A stretch of DNA of 64,000 bases from Geovibrio thiophilus (GTDB lineage: Bacteria > Chrysiogenota > Deferribacteres > Deferribacterales > Geovibrionaceae): assembly GCF_004087915.1 (NCBI RefSeq), contig NZ_CP035108.1, positions 930,001 through 994,000 of the forward strand. Reading direction: 5' to 3'. Positions 17,931 to 26,734 of this stretch are shown here, piece after piece. Numbering within the stretch: the first letter of the stretch is position 1; the number at the start of each line of letters is the position of its first letter. Under the pieces are notes generated by a model. It made no database searches. It saw only the letters and a list, made by a program, of their open reading frames with translations, and was not told the DNA's origin. A program made the translations under genes and the position numbers.

Positions 17931-19103
17931 ATGCAGAAAAAAATTCAGAGAAACAATTTTATTCTTCTTTTTACGATAAATTTCCTGATAACGTTCTGCT
18001 TTGCGGTGAACGACTCCTTTTTTCCGATTTTTTATAAGCCGCTCAGTTCTAACGCTTTAATATTCGGGCTGGCATTCACGCTTTATTCCGTCTCTAAAAT
18101 TCTTCTCAGCCCCGCAGTCGGGAAGCTGCTCGACAAATACAGGGCGGATTATGTGCTGCTGCTCTCCCTGTTCATTTACACGGCGGTATCCTGTCTCCTA
18201 TGCTTCGTACACAATCCGGCGGCAATACTTGTAATAAGGATAATGCAGGGAACAGCCTGCGCTATGTTCCGTCCTGTTATTTATTATCTTCTCAATATAG
18301 GTCTTGACGGCAAAAGAGGCAGGGTTATGGGAATGTTTGACCTGTCCTTTTATTCAGCACTGGCAATAGCCCCCATTACCGGAGGCTTTCTGCTCAGCAG
18401 CTTTGATTTTGTGAGTATTTTTCTGCTTATGATTTTCTGCTGCTCTGCCTCCGTCATATTATTCGTGTGTTTCTTCAATATTGCCAGTCTGGTATCCGGT
18501 AAAAATGGCGGGTGTACGGATCCGAATCTATCCATGGGACTATCTGTTTATTTAGTAATGTTTTATATTTTTTGCAGAGGATGGGGTATATCAACAGTAG
18601 CTGTTTTCCTTCCGCTGATTCTTAACAGAGCAGACATAAGCCCCGCAAAAACAGGGATAGTTCTGAGTGCGGCAACGGCTTCGACCGCATTGCTGCTTCC
18701 CTTTACAGGCAGACTTGCGGATTTGTTCCATAAGAGAAGTCTCATAGTGGTAGGCGGTGCCGCAGTATCTCTCTTGATTCCTGCCTTCAATGCTGTTTCC
18801 GACTACTCCCATTTTCTTTTGCTTGCGGTTTTCAGCGGAATATTCAGCGCAATTTCTCAGCCGGCATCATCAGCTCTGGTAATAGAACAGGTTCCGAAGA
18901 GTCAATTAGGATATGCTATGGGAAAGTTCAATGTCTCTCTGGCAATGGGCTTCAGCTGTGCTCCCTTATTCGGGCAGATGGTCAGTCCGTCGGGGGATCC
19001 GGCTGCTGCACTGATGATGTCAGCGGCACTCGGCGTGCTTTCCGCTCTGTTCGTTCTCTTATACCCCATCAAAACCGAAAAAAAAGTATTGAGCTTTGAA
19101 TAA
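17931..19103 (+). CDS. MFS transporter
   Basis: 390 residues with twelve hydrophobic helices and the major-facilitator loop motif after helix 2 (GKLLDKYRADYVLLL) repeated in the second half (GRLADLFHKRSLIVVGG). The basic IQRNNFILLFTINF start is typical for the inner-membrane N-terminus. A cobalamin-riboswitch-like element precedes it, which if functional would suggest transport related to corrinoids. Otherwise the substrate is unknown. It stands alone between the sigma-54 operon terminator and the two-component genes. Confidence 0.8.
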   Translation: MQKKIQRNNFILLFTINFLITFCFAVNDSFFPIFYKPLSSNALIFGLAFTLYSVSKILLSPAVGKLLDKYRADYVLLLSLFIYTAVSCLLCFVHNPAAILVIRIMQGTACAMFRPVIYYLLNIGLDGKRGRVMGMFDLSFYSALAIAPITGGFLLSSFDFVSIFLLMIFCCSASVILFVCFFNIASLVSGKNGGCTDPNLSMGLSVYLVMFYIFCRGWGISTVAVFLPLILNRADISPAKTGIVLSAATASTALLLPFTGRLADLFHKRSLIVVGGAAVSLLIPAFNAVSDYSHFLLLAVFSGIFSAISQPASSALVIEQVPKSQLGYAMGKFNVSLAMGFSCAPLFGQMVSPSGDPAAALMMSAALGVLSALFVLLYPIKTEKKVLSFE

Positions 19104-19205
19104 CGGATTAATATGAAGTGATTTTTTTTAAAACTTCTCCGAAAACCCTGAGCTGTCTGAAAAAGTTTTGAATTAAGCAGCAGTTTCAATGATAAAGGAA
19201 TTAGT

Positions 19206-19221
19206 CCTATTCAAGCATAGG
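19206..19221. promoter_or_regulatory. Dyad upstream of the histidine kinase gene
   Basis: CCTAT-N6-ATAGG lies about 100 bp upstream of the kinase gene. A compact form, CCTATATAGG, occurs at 21463-21472 upstream of the flavoprotein gene. Both could be response-regulator sites, but with two short examples this is weak. Confidence 0.2.
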
Positions 19222-19320
19222 GATTTTCCTGAGCCCGATTTCTGTTTTTCCTGATTTCATATTTTTTTAAGACTATTATATTCAGTAAGACTCAAACTTT
19301 TTTTTTATTTAAGAGGCAGT

Positions 19321-20811
19321 ATGAATACTGAAACTGTGAACAATATTTCAAATTTAAAGACAGAGAATGAATCTTTGCGCAGAGAACTTGCGGTATTGAA
19401 AAGGAGATACGAGGATTTGGAAAACAGGGAGCTTGAAACGTCTCTCTTGCTGGAAGAATTGCCTTTGGGCGAGATAGTTCTGGATAAAGACGCAAAGTTC
19501 ATTGCCTATAATACAAAATTTGCAAATCTTCTGGGGTATTCTAAAGAAGAATTGATAGGTAAAGATTTCAGTGTTGTCCTTGCGGAAGGACTGGAGCAGC
19601 ATGCAAAAACTTTTCCTGTGTTTAGAAATGTCGGTGTGGATATAAATCTTACGTGGAAAATGAGAAAAAAAGACGGTGATGTGGTTACGACTGTTCTCTA
19701 CGCCAAGGCGAAGTTTGCTAAGAGCGGTAATTTTGTTTATGGCAGAGGCTACATTGTAGATATTTCAGATAAAGTTGCGCTTATTGAAGCTCTCCGGAAA
19801 TCGGAAAGAGAAAAAACGCTGATACTTGAATCCATGTCCGAATGTGTTGCCTACTATGGAAAAGACATGCGGGTTATATGGGCAAACAACAATGCTGCGT
19901 CTATTCTTCAGAGAACCATTCCCGATATACTCGGTAAAACATGTAAGGACTTCTGCAATAAAGATAGAGATTACTGCCGCTTTTGCCCTGTGACGCTTTC
20001 CCTCACAAATCTTACTCCGCAGAGTGATGAAATCAATATAGATGAAAACGCCCAGATAACTATGGCAGTCCACCCTGTGATCAATGACAAAGGGGAATTT
20101 GACGGCATGGTGCAGATGGTAACGGACATAACTGAAAGGAAGATGTTGGAAAAGCGGCTTTCAGACGCATCAAACTTTGAACGCAGGAAAGTAGGACAGG
20201 ATATACATGACGGGCTCAGCCAGACTATGACCGGTATCGTCTTTATGGCTTCCGCACTTCAGGCTGAACTTGAGTCAAGAAAAAGCACTTTGGCAAAAGA
20301 TGCCGAAGACATTGTATTCTATACAAAAAACGCACTCAGCACTTTGAGAGGTCTTATACAGGGTCTCTGTCCGGTCGGCATAGATCCGCAAGGGCTTATC
20401 AGCGCTTTGCGCAATCTCACTGAAAATATCGAATCAGTATACAGGATTAAATGCAGGTTTATCTGTGATGATTCAATCATTGTATCTAATTATGACGTGG
20501 CTAATCATATATATCTTATTGCTCAGGAATCAGCATGCAACGCTGCCAAGCACAGTCAATGTTCCAAGCTGACAATTACTTTTAAAAGAATCAGAACAAA
20601 TATAAAACTTTCCATAGAAGATAACGGAATCGGTATAGAGGGTGATCTCCGCAAGTGTAAGGGCATGGGAATCAGAATAATCAAGAACAGAGCTATGGCA
20701 ATAAAGGGTTTGTTTTCTCTGAAAACCAGCCCTGCGTTTGGGACAAAGGTATCGGTAGTTTTACCGGAGAATAATCTGAATAATACTGCGGAGAGAAATA
20801 ATGAAGGATAG
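19321..20811 (+). CDS. PAS-containing NarX-type sensor histidine kinase
   Basis: 496 residues without membrane helices, so cytoplasmic. An N-terminal coiled coil (SNLKTENESLRRELAVLKRR) is followed by two PAS domains (about 45-150 and 160-275). The second has the cysteine cluster CKDFC...CRFC, which might bind a metal or iron-sulfur centre. A HisKA_3 dimerisation box follows (ERRKVGQDIHDGLSQTM, His near 295), then an ATPase domain (YLIAQESACNAAKHS, IEDNGIGI, GMGIRIIKNRA). It overlaps the response-regulator gene by 11 bp. It probably senses redox state or the substrate of the downstream reductase cluster. Confidence 0.88.
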   Translation: MNTETVNNISNLKTENESLRRELAVLKRRYEDLENRELETSLLLEELPLGEIVLDKDAKFIAYNTKFANLLGYSKEELIGKDFSVVLAEGLEQHAKTFPVFRNVGVDINLTWKMRKKDGDVVTTVLYAKAKFAKSGNFVYGRGYIVDISDKVALIEALRKSEREKTLILESMSECVAYYGKDMRVIWANNNAASILQRTIPDILGKTCKDFCNKDRDYCRFCPVTLSLTNLTPQSDEINIDENAQITMAVHPVINDKGEFDGMVQMVTDITERKMLEKRLSDASNFERRKVGQDIHDGLSQTMTGIVFMASALQAELESRKSTLAKDAEDIVFYTKNALSTLRGLIQGLCPVGIDPQGLISALRNLTENIESVYRIKCRFICDDSIIVSNYDVANHIYLIAQESACNAAKHSQCSKLTITFKRIRTNIKLSIEDNGIGIEGDLRKCKGMGIRIIKNRAMAIKGLFSLKTSPAFGTKVSVVLPENNLNNTAERNNEG

Positions 20812-21460
20812 CTACAAAGTATTTATAGTCGATGACCACGCAGTGGTAAGAGAGGGGCTCAGCAGGCTCATTGAGCAGGAGAATGACCTCACTGTCTGCG
20901 GCAATTCCGAGGATGGCTACGGCTTAATGAAAGCTATGGAAACATGCAGACCTGATGTGATTGTGGTTGATCTTTCCCTCGAAAAATCAAGCGGACTTGA
21001 TGTGGTTAAAAACGTTAAAAGTTTTTATCCTGATACTAATATAATTGTTCTTTCCATGCACGATGAGCAGATTTTTGCAGAAAGATCAATGAGGGCAGGT
21101 GCGTCAGGCTATATTATGAAATGTGAAAAGCCGAAGGAACTGATAAATGCGATAAGAAAGGTTGCTAAAGGCAAGCTGTATATCAGCGATAAAATGACAA
21201 CACTTCTTCTCCATAAAGCAATAAACCTCAAGGAAAATGACAACAGGGATCTGATAGAAACTCTGTCAGACAGAGAGTTTCAGGTTTTTCAGCTTATCGG
21301 AAAAGGAGTATGCACAAAAGAAATAGCAGAAATGCTCAATCTCAGTTCCAAAACAATTGACTCGTTCAGAGAAAAGATTAAACACAAAATGAACTTCAGT
21401 AATTCATCCGAATTGGTTCAATTCGCAATCAAATGGGTAAATCTTAATAATATCTCCTGA
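20801..21460 (+). CDS. NarL/LuxR-family response regulator
   Basis: 219 residues. The receiver domain (1-120) has the acidic pocket IVDDHAVVREG, the phosphorylatable Asp in VIVVDLSL, and the Lys in YIMKCEKPKEL. The C-terminal LuxR HTH reads LSDREFQVFQLIGKGVCTKEIAEMLNLSSKTIDSFREKI. It is the partner of the overlapping kinase and the likely activator of the flavoprotein/cytochrome cluster that follows. Confidence 0.9.
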   Translation: MKDSYKVFIVDDHAVVREGLSRLIEQENDLTVCGNSEDGYGLMKAMETCRPDVIVVDLSLEKSSGLDVVKNVKSFYPDTNIIVLSMHDEQIFAERSMRAGASGYIMKCEKPKELINAIRKVAKGKLYISDKMTTLLLHKAINLKENDNRDLIETLSDREFQVFQLIGKGVCTKEIAEMLNLSSKTIDSFREKIKHKMNFSNSSELVQFAIKWVNLNNIS

Positions 21461-21479
21461 TTCCTATATAGGATAATTG

Positions 21480-21515
21480 CCTTATCCCTCATAAGAACTT
21501 TCTTGAGGGATAAGG
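21480..21515 (+). terminator. Long hairpin after response-regulator gene
   Basis: CCTTATCCCTCA (21480-21491) and TGAGGGATAAGG (21504-21515) form a perfect 12-bp stem. No T-run follows, so it may be a mRNA-end structure or a regulator-binding palindrome rather than a classical terminator. Confidence 0.45.
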
Positions 21516-21649
21516 ACAGAACCGTATCTGCGGTACGGGAAATTTGACTCTAATTACGGTAGTGCTCCCGATTGTTATATATTTGCTTCAACTTTAATTT
21601 AGCTTAGGAGTTTTTGATTGCTCCGAAAGCAAATTATAAGGAGGACCAG

Positions 21650-23185
21650 ATGTTCAGTCGGTTTCAGAAGATTTATTTCTTAATTTTATGTTTTGCGGCA
21701 GTTCTTTTTACCTTGCCGTCATATGCTAAAGACAGAGTATATGAAACAGATGTTGTGGTAGTCGGTGTCGGAGGTGCCGGTGTTTCCGCTGCTGTTTCCG
21801 CAGCCGAATCAGGAGCAAGAGTCATAGCCATTGAGAAGCAGGAAATCCCCGGCGGGAGTTCAAATTTTGCGGAAGGGCTGTTCGCAGTGGATACAGATCA
21901 GCAGCGGCAGGAGTTTATTGATCTTACCGCTGAGGAAGCTTACAGGGTTTCCATGGAGTTTAATCAGTCCTACAGGGTGAATCCCGCTCTTGTGAGAATG
22001 TATCTCAAGGAATCCACACGGACGATCAAATGGCTTGAAAAACAAGGTGTCAAATTTAAAGTTTTCAGAATGTCTGCTGAGGAGCCAAAAGTATGGCATC
22101 TGGTTGAAGACTACGGTAATGCCCACCACGGAGCGGCGCTGATCGCCAGAATGGTTGAGAGGGCTAATGAACTCGGAGTAAAAATAATGTACAGCACTCC
22201 GGGGAAAAAACTTATATACAAAGACGGCGTTGTTAAAGGGGTTGAAGCGGAAGACTCCAGAGGCAACAGAGTTATTATCAATGCAAAGGCTGTTATTCTC
22301 GCCACTGGAGGTTTCCCTGACAGCAAAGAGAAGATCGCGGCATGGACTCCCTTCGACCCTTCTAAAGTTGAGGCTTTTGTAAATTTGAATAAAACCGGAG
22401 ACGGCATAGACATGGCAACTCAAGCCGGTGCGGATACTGTCGGCTTCGGACTGATGCTGCACCCTGCGATCAAAGATAAAGGCATCCCCCTTATCGGAAA
22501 TCTCGTGGGAATGAGCTGGGAGCCTAACCTATGGGTAAATAAGTACGGCGACAGGTTTATTGATGAAACCATAGTACATAATTTCGCTCTTGCAGGAAAT
22601 GCAATCGAGGCACAGAGAGACAGCTTTGTCTGGTCAGTCTTTGATGAAAATACAATTAAGTATGTCGAGCAGGAAGGTTCACGTACAGGTGTCGGCGTTC
22701 TTGTACCTGTTATGACCAAAATGCTCAATCTGAGAAAAGAAATTAAAGCCGCAGTTGATGCAGGCAGTGAAAAAGTTGTAACTGCTAAAACACTTGATGA
22801 ACTTGCTGCAAAAATGAAGGTTGACCCCGCGAGATTTAAAGCGTCTGTTGCAAAGTTCAACATGATCAAAGAGAAAAATCTTGATCCTGATTTTACGAGA
22901 AACCCCGCAACTGTAATCCCTGTCAGTTCCTCTGATTATTATGCAATTAAGGTTCAGCCGTATTTCTTTGTAACTCTCGGCGGTGCCCGTGTAACTCCTG
23001 CATTGGAAGTTACTGATGCTCAGGATAAAGTTATTAAGGGTCTGTATGCGGCTGGATGCGACGCAGGCGGTCAGTACGGCAGAACATATACTCTTTGGGC
23101 TTCGGGTTCCGCATATTCTTTCGCTGCGACTTCAGGAAGAATATCCGGTGTCAAAGCTGCCGAATATATAAAATCTGTCAAATAA
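21650..23185 (+). CDS. Periplasmic FAD-dependent oxidoreductase, flavocytochrome c/fumarate-reductase family
   Basis: 511 residues. A Sec signal (FLILCFAAVLFTLPSYA) is followed by the FAD-binding motif VVVGVGGAGVSAAVSAAESG, GGSSNFAEG and a C-terminal FAD segment GLYAAGCDAGGQYG. The fold is that of Fcc3, UrdA and methacrylate reductase, but the heme domain is separate, encoded downstream. Residues that bind C4-dicarboxylates look absent: the TRDKAS-like site reads IVHNFALA, the HHTMGG site reads YFFVTLGG, and GANRLGGNAL reads GRTYTLWASGSA. So it should reduce (or oxidise) something other than fumarate. The ATG at 21650 follows AAGGAGG. Confidence 0.82.
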   Translation: MFSRFQKIYFLILCFAAVLFTLPSYAKDRVYETDVVVVGVGGAGVSAAVSAAESGARVIAIEKQEIPGGSSNFAEGLFAVDTDQQRQEFIDLTAEEAYRVSMEFNQSYRVNPALVRMYLKESTRTIKWLEKQGVKFKVFRMSAEEPKVWHLVEDYGNAHHGAALIARMVERANELGVKIMYSTPGKKLIYKDGVVKGVEAEDSRGNRVIINAKAVILATGGFPDSKEKIAAWTPFDPSKVEAFVNLNKTGDGIDMATQAGADTVGFGLMLHPAIKDKGIPLIGNLVGMSWEPNLWVNKYGDRFIDETIVHNFALAGNAIEAQRDSFVWSVFDENTIKYVEQEGSRTGVGVLVPVMTKMLNLRKEIKAAVDAGSEKVVTAKTLDELAAKMKVDPARFKASVAKFNMIKEKNLDPDFTRNPATVIPVSSSDYYAIKVQPYFFVTLGGARVTPALEVTDAQDKVIKGLYAAGCDAGGQYGRTYTLWASGSAYSFAATSGRISGVKAAEYIKSVK

Positions 23186-23198
23186 TATTTAATGTTCC

Positions 23199-23227
23199 GG
23201 CATACCGGGAGCAGGTTCCGGTATGCC
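23199..23227 (+). other. Hairpin downstream of flavoprotein gene
   Basis: GGCATACCGG (23199-23208) and CCGGTATGCC (23218-23227) form a perfect 10-bp stem without a T-run. It may stabilise the flavoprotein mRNA or lower read-through to the cytochrome gene. Confidence 0.5.
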
Positions 23228-23397
23228 CTCGCTGAAATATTCCAACATTCTTTGCGTTTCATTTTTGTGCACAGGCGGTATCTCTCATCGTTCAGATCAT
23301 AGCAACTGATTTGTGCGGGTTCAGAGAGATGCAGCCTCCGCTTATGGTTATTATATCACCGGTTTAACAATGCTTTTCAGAGCACAAGGAGTTTGCA

Positions 23398-24081
23398 ATG
23401 TCTGAAATATTAAGAAAGATGCCTCTGGTTTTGCTGGGCACCGTCTTAAATCTATACGGAGCTGTTTTTATTTCCGCTGCTGCCGCGGATTTTAATTATG
23501 CCTGTTCTGACTGCCATGAGAATATTAAGAGCGTTTTAACTGAAAAACACCCTGAGGTCGGACAGGGGGAATGCTTTCTCTGCCATACGGAAGGGGAAAA
23601 CACTGTCCGATTAGGTAAAATAATACACGAAAAACATATAGCCGATATGGGAATATCCGAGGAAACATGTTTAGCATGCCATAAGCTTTCAGCAGACAAT
23701 ACAATAACCGTTAATAACACCGAGAATATAACTGTTGATAAATCCGACATAGCAGATGCCGCAGAAAAATTTGTTACTTTTTATGAGCCGGGAAAATTGG
23801 CAAACTCACATAAAAATGCCGGAGAGTATTGTCTTTCCTGCCATAAAACATTTGATATAGATGAATCGGAAAATATGTCTTCAAAGTGTATTGCCTGCCA
23901 TGGCGATTACGAGGTAATGGCAAAAAAAACTGAATCATCAGCATTTATCCGTAACCCGCACAAGCACCATTATCAGAGTCTTGATTGTACTAAATGTCAC
24001 ATAGTCCATGATGATTTTACTGACTACTGTTTAAAATGCCATCAGTGGAATTTTACATGGCAGCAGAAGATAAAAAAATAA
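23398..24081 (+). CDS. Seven-heme periplasmic cytochrome c
   Basis: 227 residues with an N-terminal signal or anchor (LVLLGTVLNLYGAVFISAAAA) and seven CxxCH sites: CSDCH, CFLCH, CLACH, CLSCH, CIACH, CTKCH and CLKCH. The last four resemble the tetraheme domain fused to the flavin domain in Fcc3-type fumarate reductases. It most likely delivers electrons to the flavoprotein encoded upstream, forming a two-subunit reductase similar in plan to the methacrylate reductase of Geobacter. AAGGAG precedes the ATG. Confidence 0.88.
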   Translation: MSEILRKMPLVLLGTVLNLYGAVFISAAAADFNYACSDCHENIKSVLTEKHPEVGQGECFLCHTEGENTVRLGKIIHEKHIADMGISEETCLACHKLSADNTITVNNTENITVDKSDIADAAEKFVTFYEPGKLANSHKNAGEYCLSCHKTFDIDESENMSSKCIACHGDYEVMAKKTESSAFIRNPHKHHYQSLDCTKCHIVHDDFTDYCLKCHQWNFTWQQKIKK

Positions 24082-24105
24082 CTTCCTCCTAAACCTTTAT
24101 TGATT

Positions 24106-24137
24106 AAGGGCAGATCGTCCGCAGCGGTCTGCCCTTT
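24106..24137 (+). terminator. Terminator after cytochrome gene
   Basis: AAGGGCAGA (24106-24114) and TCTGCCCTT (24128-24136) form a 9-bp stem, followed by a T-rich stretch (TGATTATTTATTG). Confidence 0.65.
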
Positions 24138-24354
24138 GATTATTTATTGACAGAGTTTAGGGATACTTTATTCGGGTATATTGCTTCATAGGAAAAATAC
24201 TCATCGGCGTTAAGAGAACGGACTACATTCAAAAAAGATAAATCACCCTGCCGGCAGAGGACAATTCTTGGTTAAATATAGTAATTGCTCTGATTTACGA
24301 TCTTCCTTTTCTTTAATACTCTGAATACGGATACATTAGTAAGGAGGTATTGTA

Positions 24355-25254
24355 ATGTTTAATTCTGCCAAAATAGTCTTTGCAGCATTTCTGACAGCAG
24401 TATTTATGAGCATCGCACCGTTCACCGCTTTTGCAACAGAGGGAGGCGGCGGCGCATACGGAAACGGTGCCGAAGATTCCATGTCTGGGAATGTCCCGGG
24501 TCCCGGATTCTGGTTTGTCAACTACATGAACTATTATCATTCGGATGAGTTTAAGGATAACAACGGTGATACTCTTTTAGGAAAAGATCAGTTTGAAGTG
24601 ACAACTTTGGCGAACATTTTCCGATTCGCCTACACTTCAAATGTTCAAATTCTCGGGGGTAATTTAGGCGGTTACCTGCTTGTTCCTCTGGTTTATGCCG
24701 ATGTTAAAACTCCGGTCGGCTCAGACACAAATGAGGGTCTGGGCGATATGACAATTTCCCCGTTCATTTCATGGCACACAAAAAACTTTCATTGGGCTGT
24801 TGCTTTTGACGTGACAACACCCACCGGTGATTATGATAAAGATGAAGTCGCCAACATTGGGCGCAATTATTTTACCTTTGAACCCCTTGTGGCATTTACT
24901 TACCTTGCCGACAACGGCTTTGAGTTTACCGGCAAGCTCATGTACGACATCAATACTGAAAACAATGATACTGATTACAAATCCGGTCAGGAACTCCACG
25001 CCGATTATTTTGCCGGTTATCATGCGGGTCCGTGGACATTCGGTCTGAATGGTTATCTTTATAAGCAAGTTACTGATGATGAACTGAACGGAAACGAGGT
25101 TAAGGATAACCGCGGTCAGATTATGGCGGCAGGACCTATGGTTTCATACTTTTTCAAAGGGCAGAGCATTGTTCTGAAATATCAGAAAGAGTTTGAAGCT
25201 GAAAACAAATCTGAAGGAGAAAAAGTTTGGTTAAAATACTTTGTGCATTTCTAG
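24355..25254 (+). CDS. Outer-membrane protein of the SphA/MetA phenol-degradation family (second copy)
   Basis: 299 residues with a signal peptide (AFLTAVFMSIAPFTAFA). The mature part starts GPGFWFVNYMNYYHSDEFKD and includes TPTGDYDKDEVANIG, YFTFEPLVAFTYLAD and a final aromatic strand (VWLKYFVHF) suited for barrel assembly. It is homologous along its length to the protein at 16676-17584. Its place between the flavin/cytochrome pair and the dehydratase-like genes suggests a channel for the substrate of this cluster. AAGGAGG lies 7 bases before the ATG. Confidence 0.75.
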   Translation: MFNSAKIVFAAFLTAVFMSIAPFTAFATEGGGGAYGNGAEDSMSGNVPGPGFWFVNYMNYYHSDEFKDNNGDTLLGKDQFEVTTLANIFRFAYTSNVQILGGNLGGYLLVPLVYADVKTPVGSDTNEGLGDMTISPFISWHTKNFHWAVAFDVTTPTGDYDKDEVANIGRNYFTFEPLVAFTYLADNGFEFTGKLMYDINTENNDTDYKSGQELHADYFAGYHAGPWTFGLNGYLYKQVTDDELNGNEVKDNRGQIMAAGPMVSYFFKGQSIVLKYQKEFEAENKSEGEKVWLKYFVHF

Positions 25255-25307
25255 CACATTGAGCTTATTGATACACATCCTGTAGGAAGGCATAAGTCAT
25301 GGGCAGT

Positions 25308-25339
25308 GTCATCCCGCGGTTCACCGCGGGGTGACGCTC
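25308..25339 (+). terminator. Rho-independent terminator
   Basis: GTCATCCCGCGG (25308-25319) pairs with CCGCGGGGTGAC (25324-25335) over 12 bp with one G-U pair. CTCTTTTG follows. It separates the outer-membrane protein from the dehydratase-like operon, whose own promoter should lie in 25340-25530. Confidence 0.75.
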
Positions 25340-25533
25340 TTTTGACAAACTATCTAAACAGAAAAAGTTATCGGTTAAAGAAGAATCCCTATTCAACCGT
25401 AAGAGTTTTGCCTAAATACAACTGGATGAATAATCCGTGAAAAAACAGTTATCCAACCTATTTCCTTAATGACAGAAAACACTAAAATTTAAACAGTGGT
25501 TTTCCCAAAATACGCAAAAGGAGTGGAGACGCC

Positions 25534-26691
25534 GTGAATGCACAATTCAAATCAACAATTTTACAGGATTTCAGAAAAACTGCGGCTAATCCTGTTAATG
25601 TTTCATTGCAGGAGTGGAAAAAAAGCGGCAGGAAGATAATCGGGTGTATGTATCATTACATACCCGAGGAAATTATTACTGCCGCCGGCATGCTTCCTTA
25701 CCGCATGAAGGCTGTAGGAAGCAAAGGAACGGAATTGTCCGAGTCATGTTTCACACAGATAAACTGCGGCTTTGTCCGGCATCTTTTTGATTCCGGAGTA
25801 AGAGGAGAACTCGGTTTCATTGACGGACTGGTATCTGTCAATAACTGTGATCATATAAGACGGTTTTATGAAAACTGGCAGAAAAAAATTAAAACTCCTT
25901 ATATGCACTTTATGCCGTTTCCTAAGAAAAGCGGCAGGGAGCAGGCAGAGGTGTACCGCAAGGAGCTTGCAGACTTCAAGAACAGCCTTGAAAAACATTT
26001 TAATGTTCAAATTACTGATACTAAGCTTAAAAAAGCTATAGAGCTTCATAATGAAACCCGCCGTCTTCAAAGAGAGCTGTATGAACTCAGAAAAAAGAAA
26101 AACCCCCCGATCACCGGTGCGGATGTACATGCGGTTATGGTTGCATCTTCCTCAATGCCTAAAGAAAAATATAATACAATGCTCACAGGTCTTTTGGAGG
26201 AACTCTATACGGGTGAAGGTATATCTGACTACTCTGAACGTATTATGGTTGTCGGCGGCGAACTGGATGACCCGAAGTTTATAGAGGTGATTGAAAGCCA
26301 AGGATGTCTCGTTGTTGCAGATTCCCTCGGATACGGTTACAGAGCCATAGCGGAAGATGTGGATACTGACATTGAACCTCTTACTGCTCTCGCGGAATAT
26401 CATGTGCTTAAACGTCCTGCATGCCCCAGAATATTCGGAACTACATTCAACAGAAACGATTTTGTAAGGCACATCGCTGAAGAGTTTAAGGTTGACGGCG
26501 TTATTTCGGTACGTCTGCCTCTTTGCGACGAGTGGTCATTCGAGCAAGTTAACCTCATAGGATACTTGAAAAAACATGGCATACCCCACCTTACTCTTGA
26601 CATTGATTACATTCTGAGCAGCACGGGACAGATAAAAACAAGGAGTCAGGCGTTTCTTGAAACAATCTCAGGAACAAAGCATGGGCGTTAG
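25534..26691 (+). CDS. 2-hydroxyacyl-CoA dehydratase/benzoyl-CoA reductase-like subunit A
   Basis: 385 residues of the HgdAB/BcrBC superfamily, which bind [4Fe-4S] or double-cubane clusters and accept electrons from an ATP-driven activase. The cluster cysteines are present: SESCFTQINCGF (Cys72/Cys78), VNNCDHIRRF (Cys105) and PLCDEW (Cys331). GCMYHYIPEEIITAAGMLPYRM is the usual start of the domain. GTG is the start, 5 bases after GGAG. No CoA ligase, CoA transferase or enoyl-CoA gene is nearby, so a CoA-thioester substrate is not supported; a double-cubane-type small-molecule reductase is an alternative. Confidence 0.8.
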   Translation: MNAQFKSTILQDFRKTAANPVNVSLQEWKKSGRKIIGCMYHYIPEEIITAAGMLPYRMKAVGSKGTELSESCFTQINCGFVRHLFDSGVRGELGFIDGLVSVNNCDHIRRFYENWQKKIKTPYMHFMPFPKKSGREQAEVYRKELADFKNSLEKHFNVQITDTKLKKAIELHNETRRLQRELYELRKKKNPPITGADVHAVMVASSSMPKEKYNTMLTGLLEELYTGEGISDYSERIMVVGGELDDPKFIEVIESQGCLVVADSLGYGYRAIAEDVDTDIEPLTALAEYHVLKRPACPRIFGTTFNRNDFVRHIAEEFKVDGVISVRLPLCDEWSFEQVNLIGYLKKHGIPHLTLDIDYILSSTGQIKTRSQAFLETISGTKHGR

Positions 26692-26734
26692 AAGGATAGT
26701 AACAGATTTTATTAATCCATTTCGGAGGCAAAAA

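Noticed and set aside
21480-21515. Intrinsic terminator after the response-regulator gene
   Set aside because: The 12-bp stem is perfect, but the bases after it (ACAGAACC) are not a T-run, so I list it only with low confidence.
21650-23185. Annotating the flavoprotein as fumarate reductase
   Set aside because: The fold fits, but the residues that bind and protonate fumarate appear replaced.
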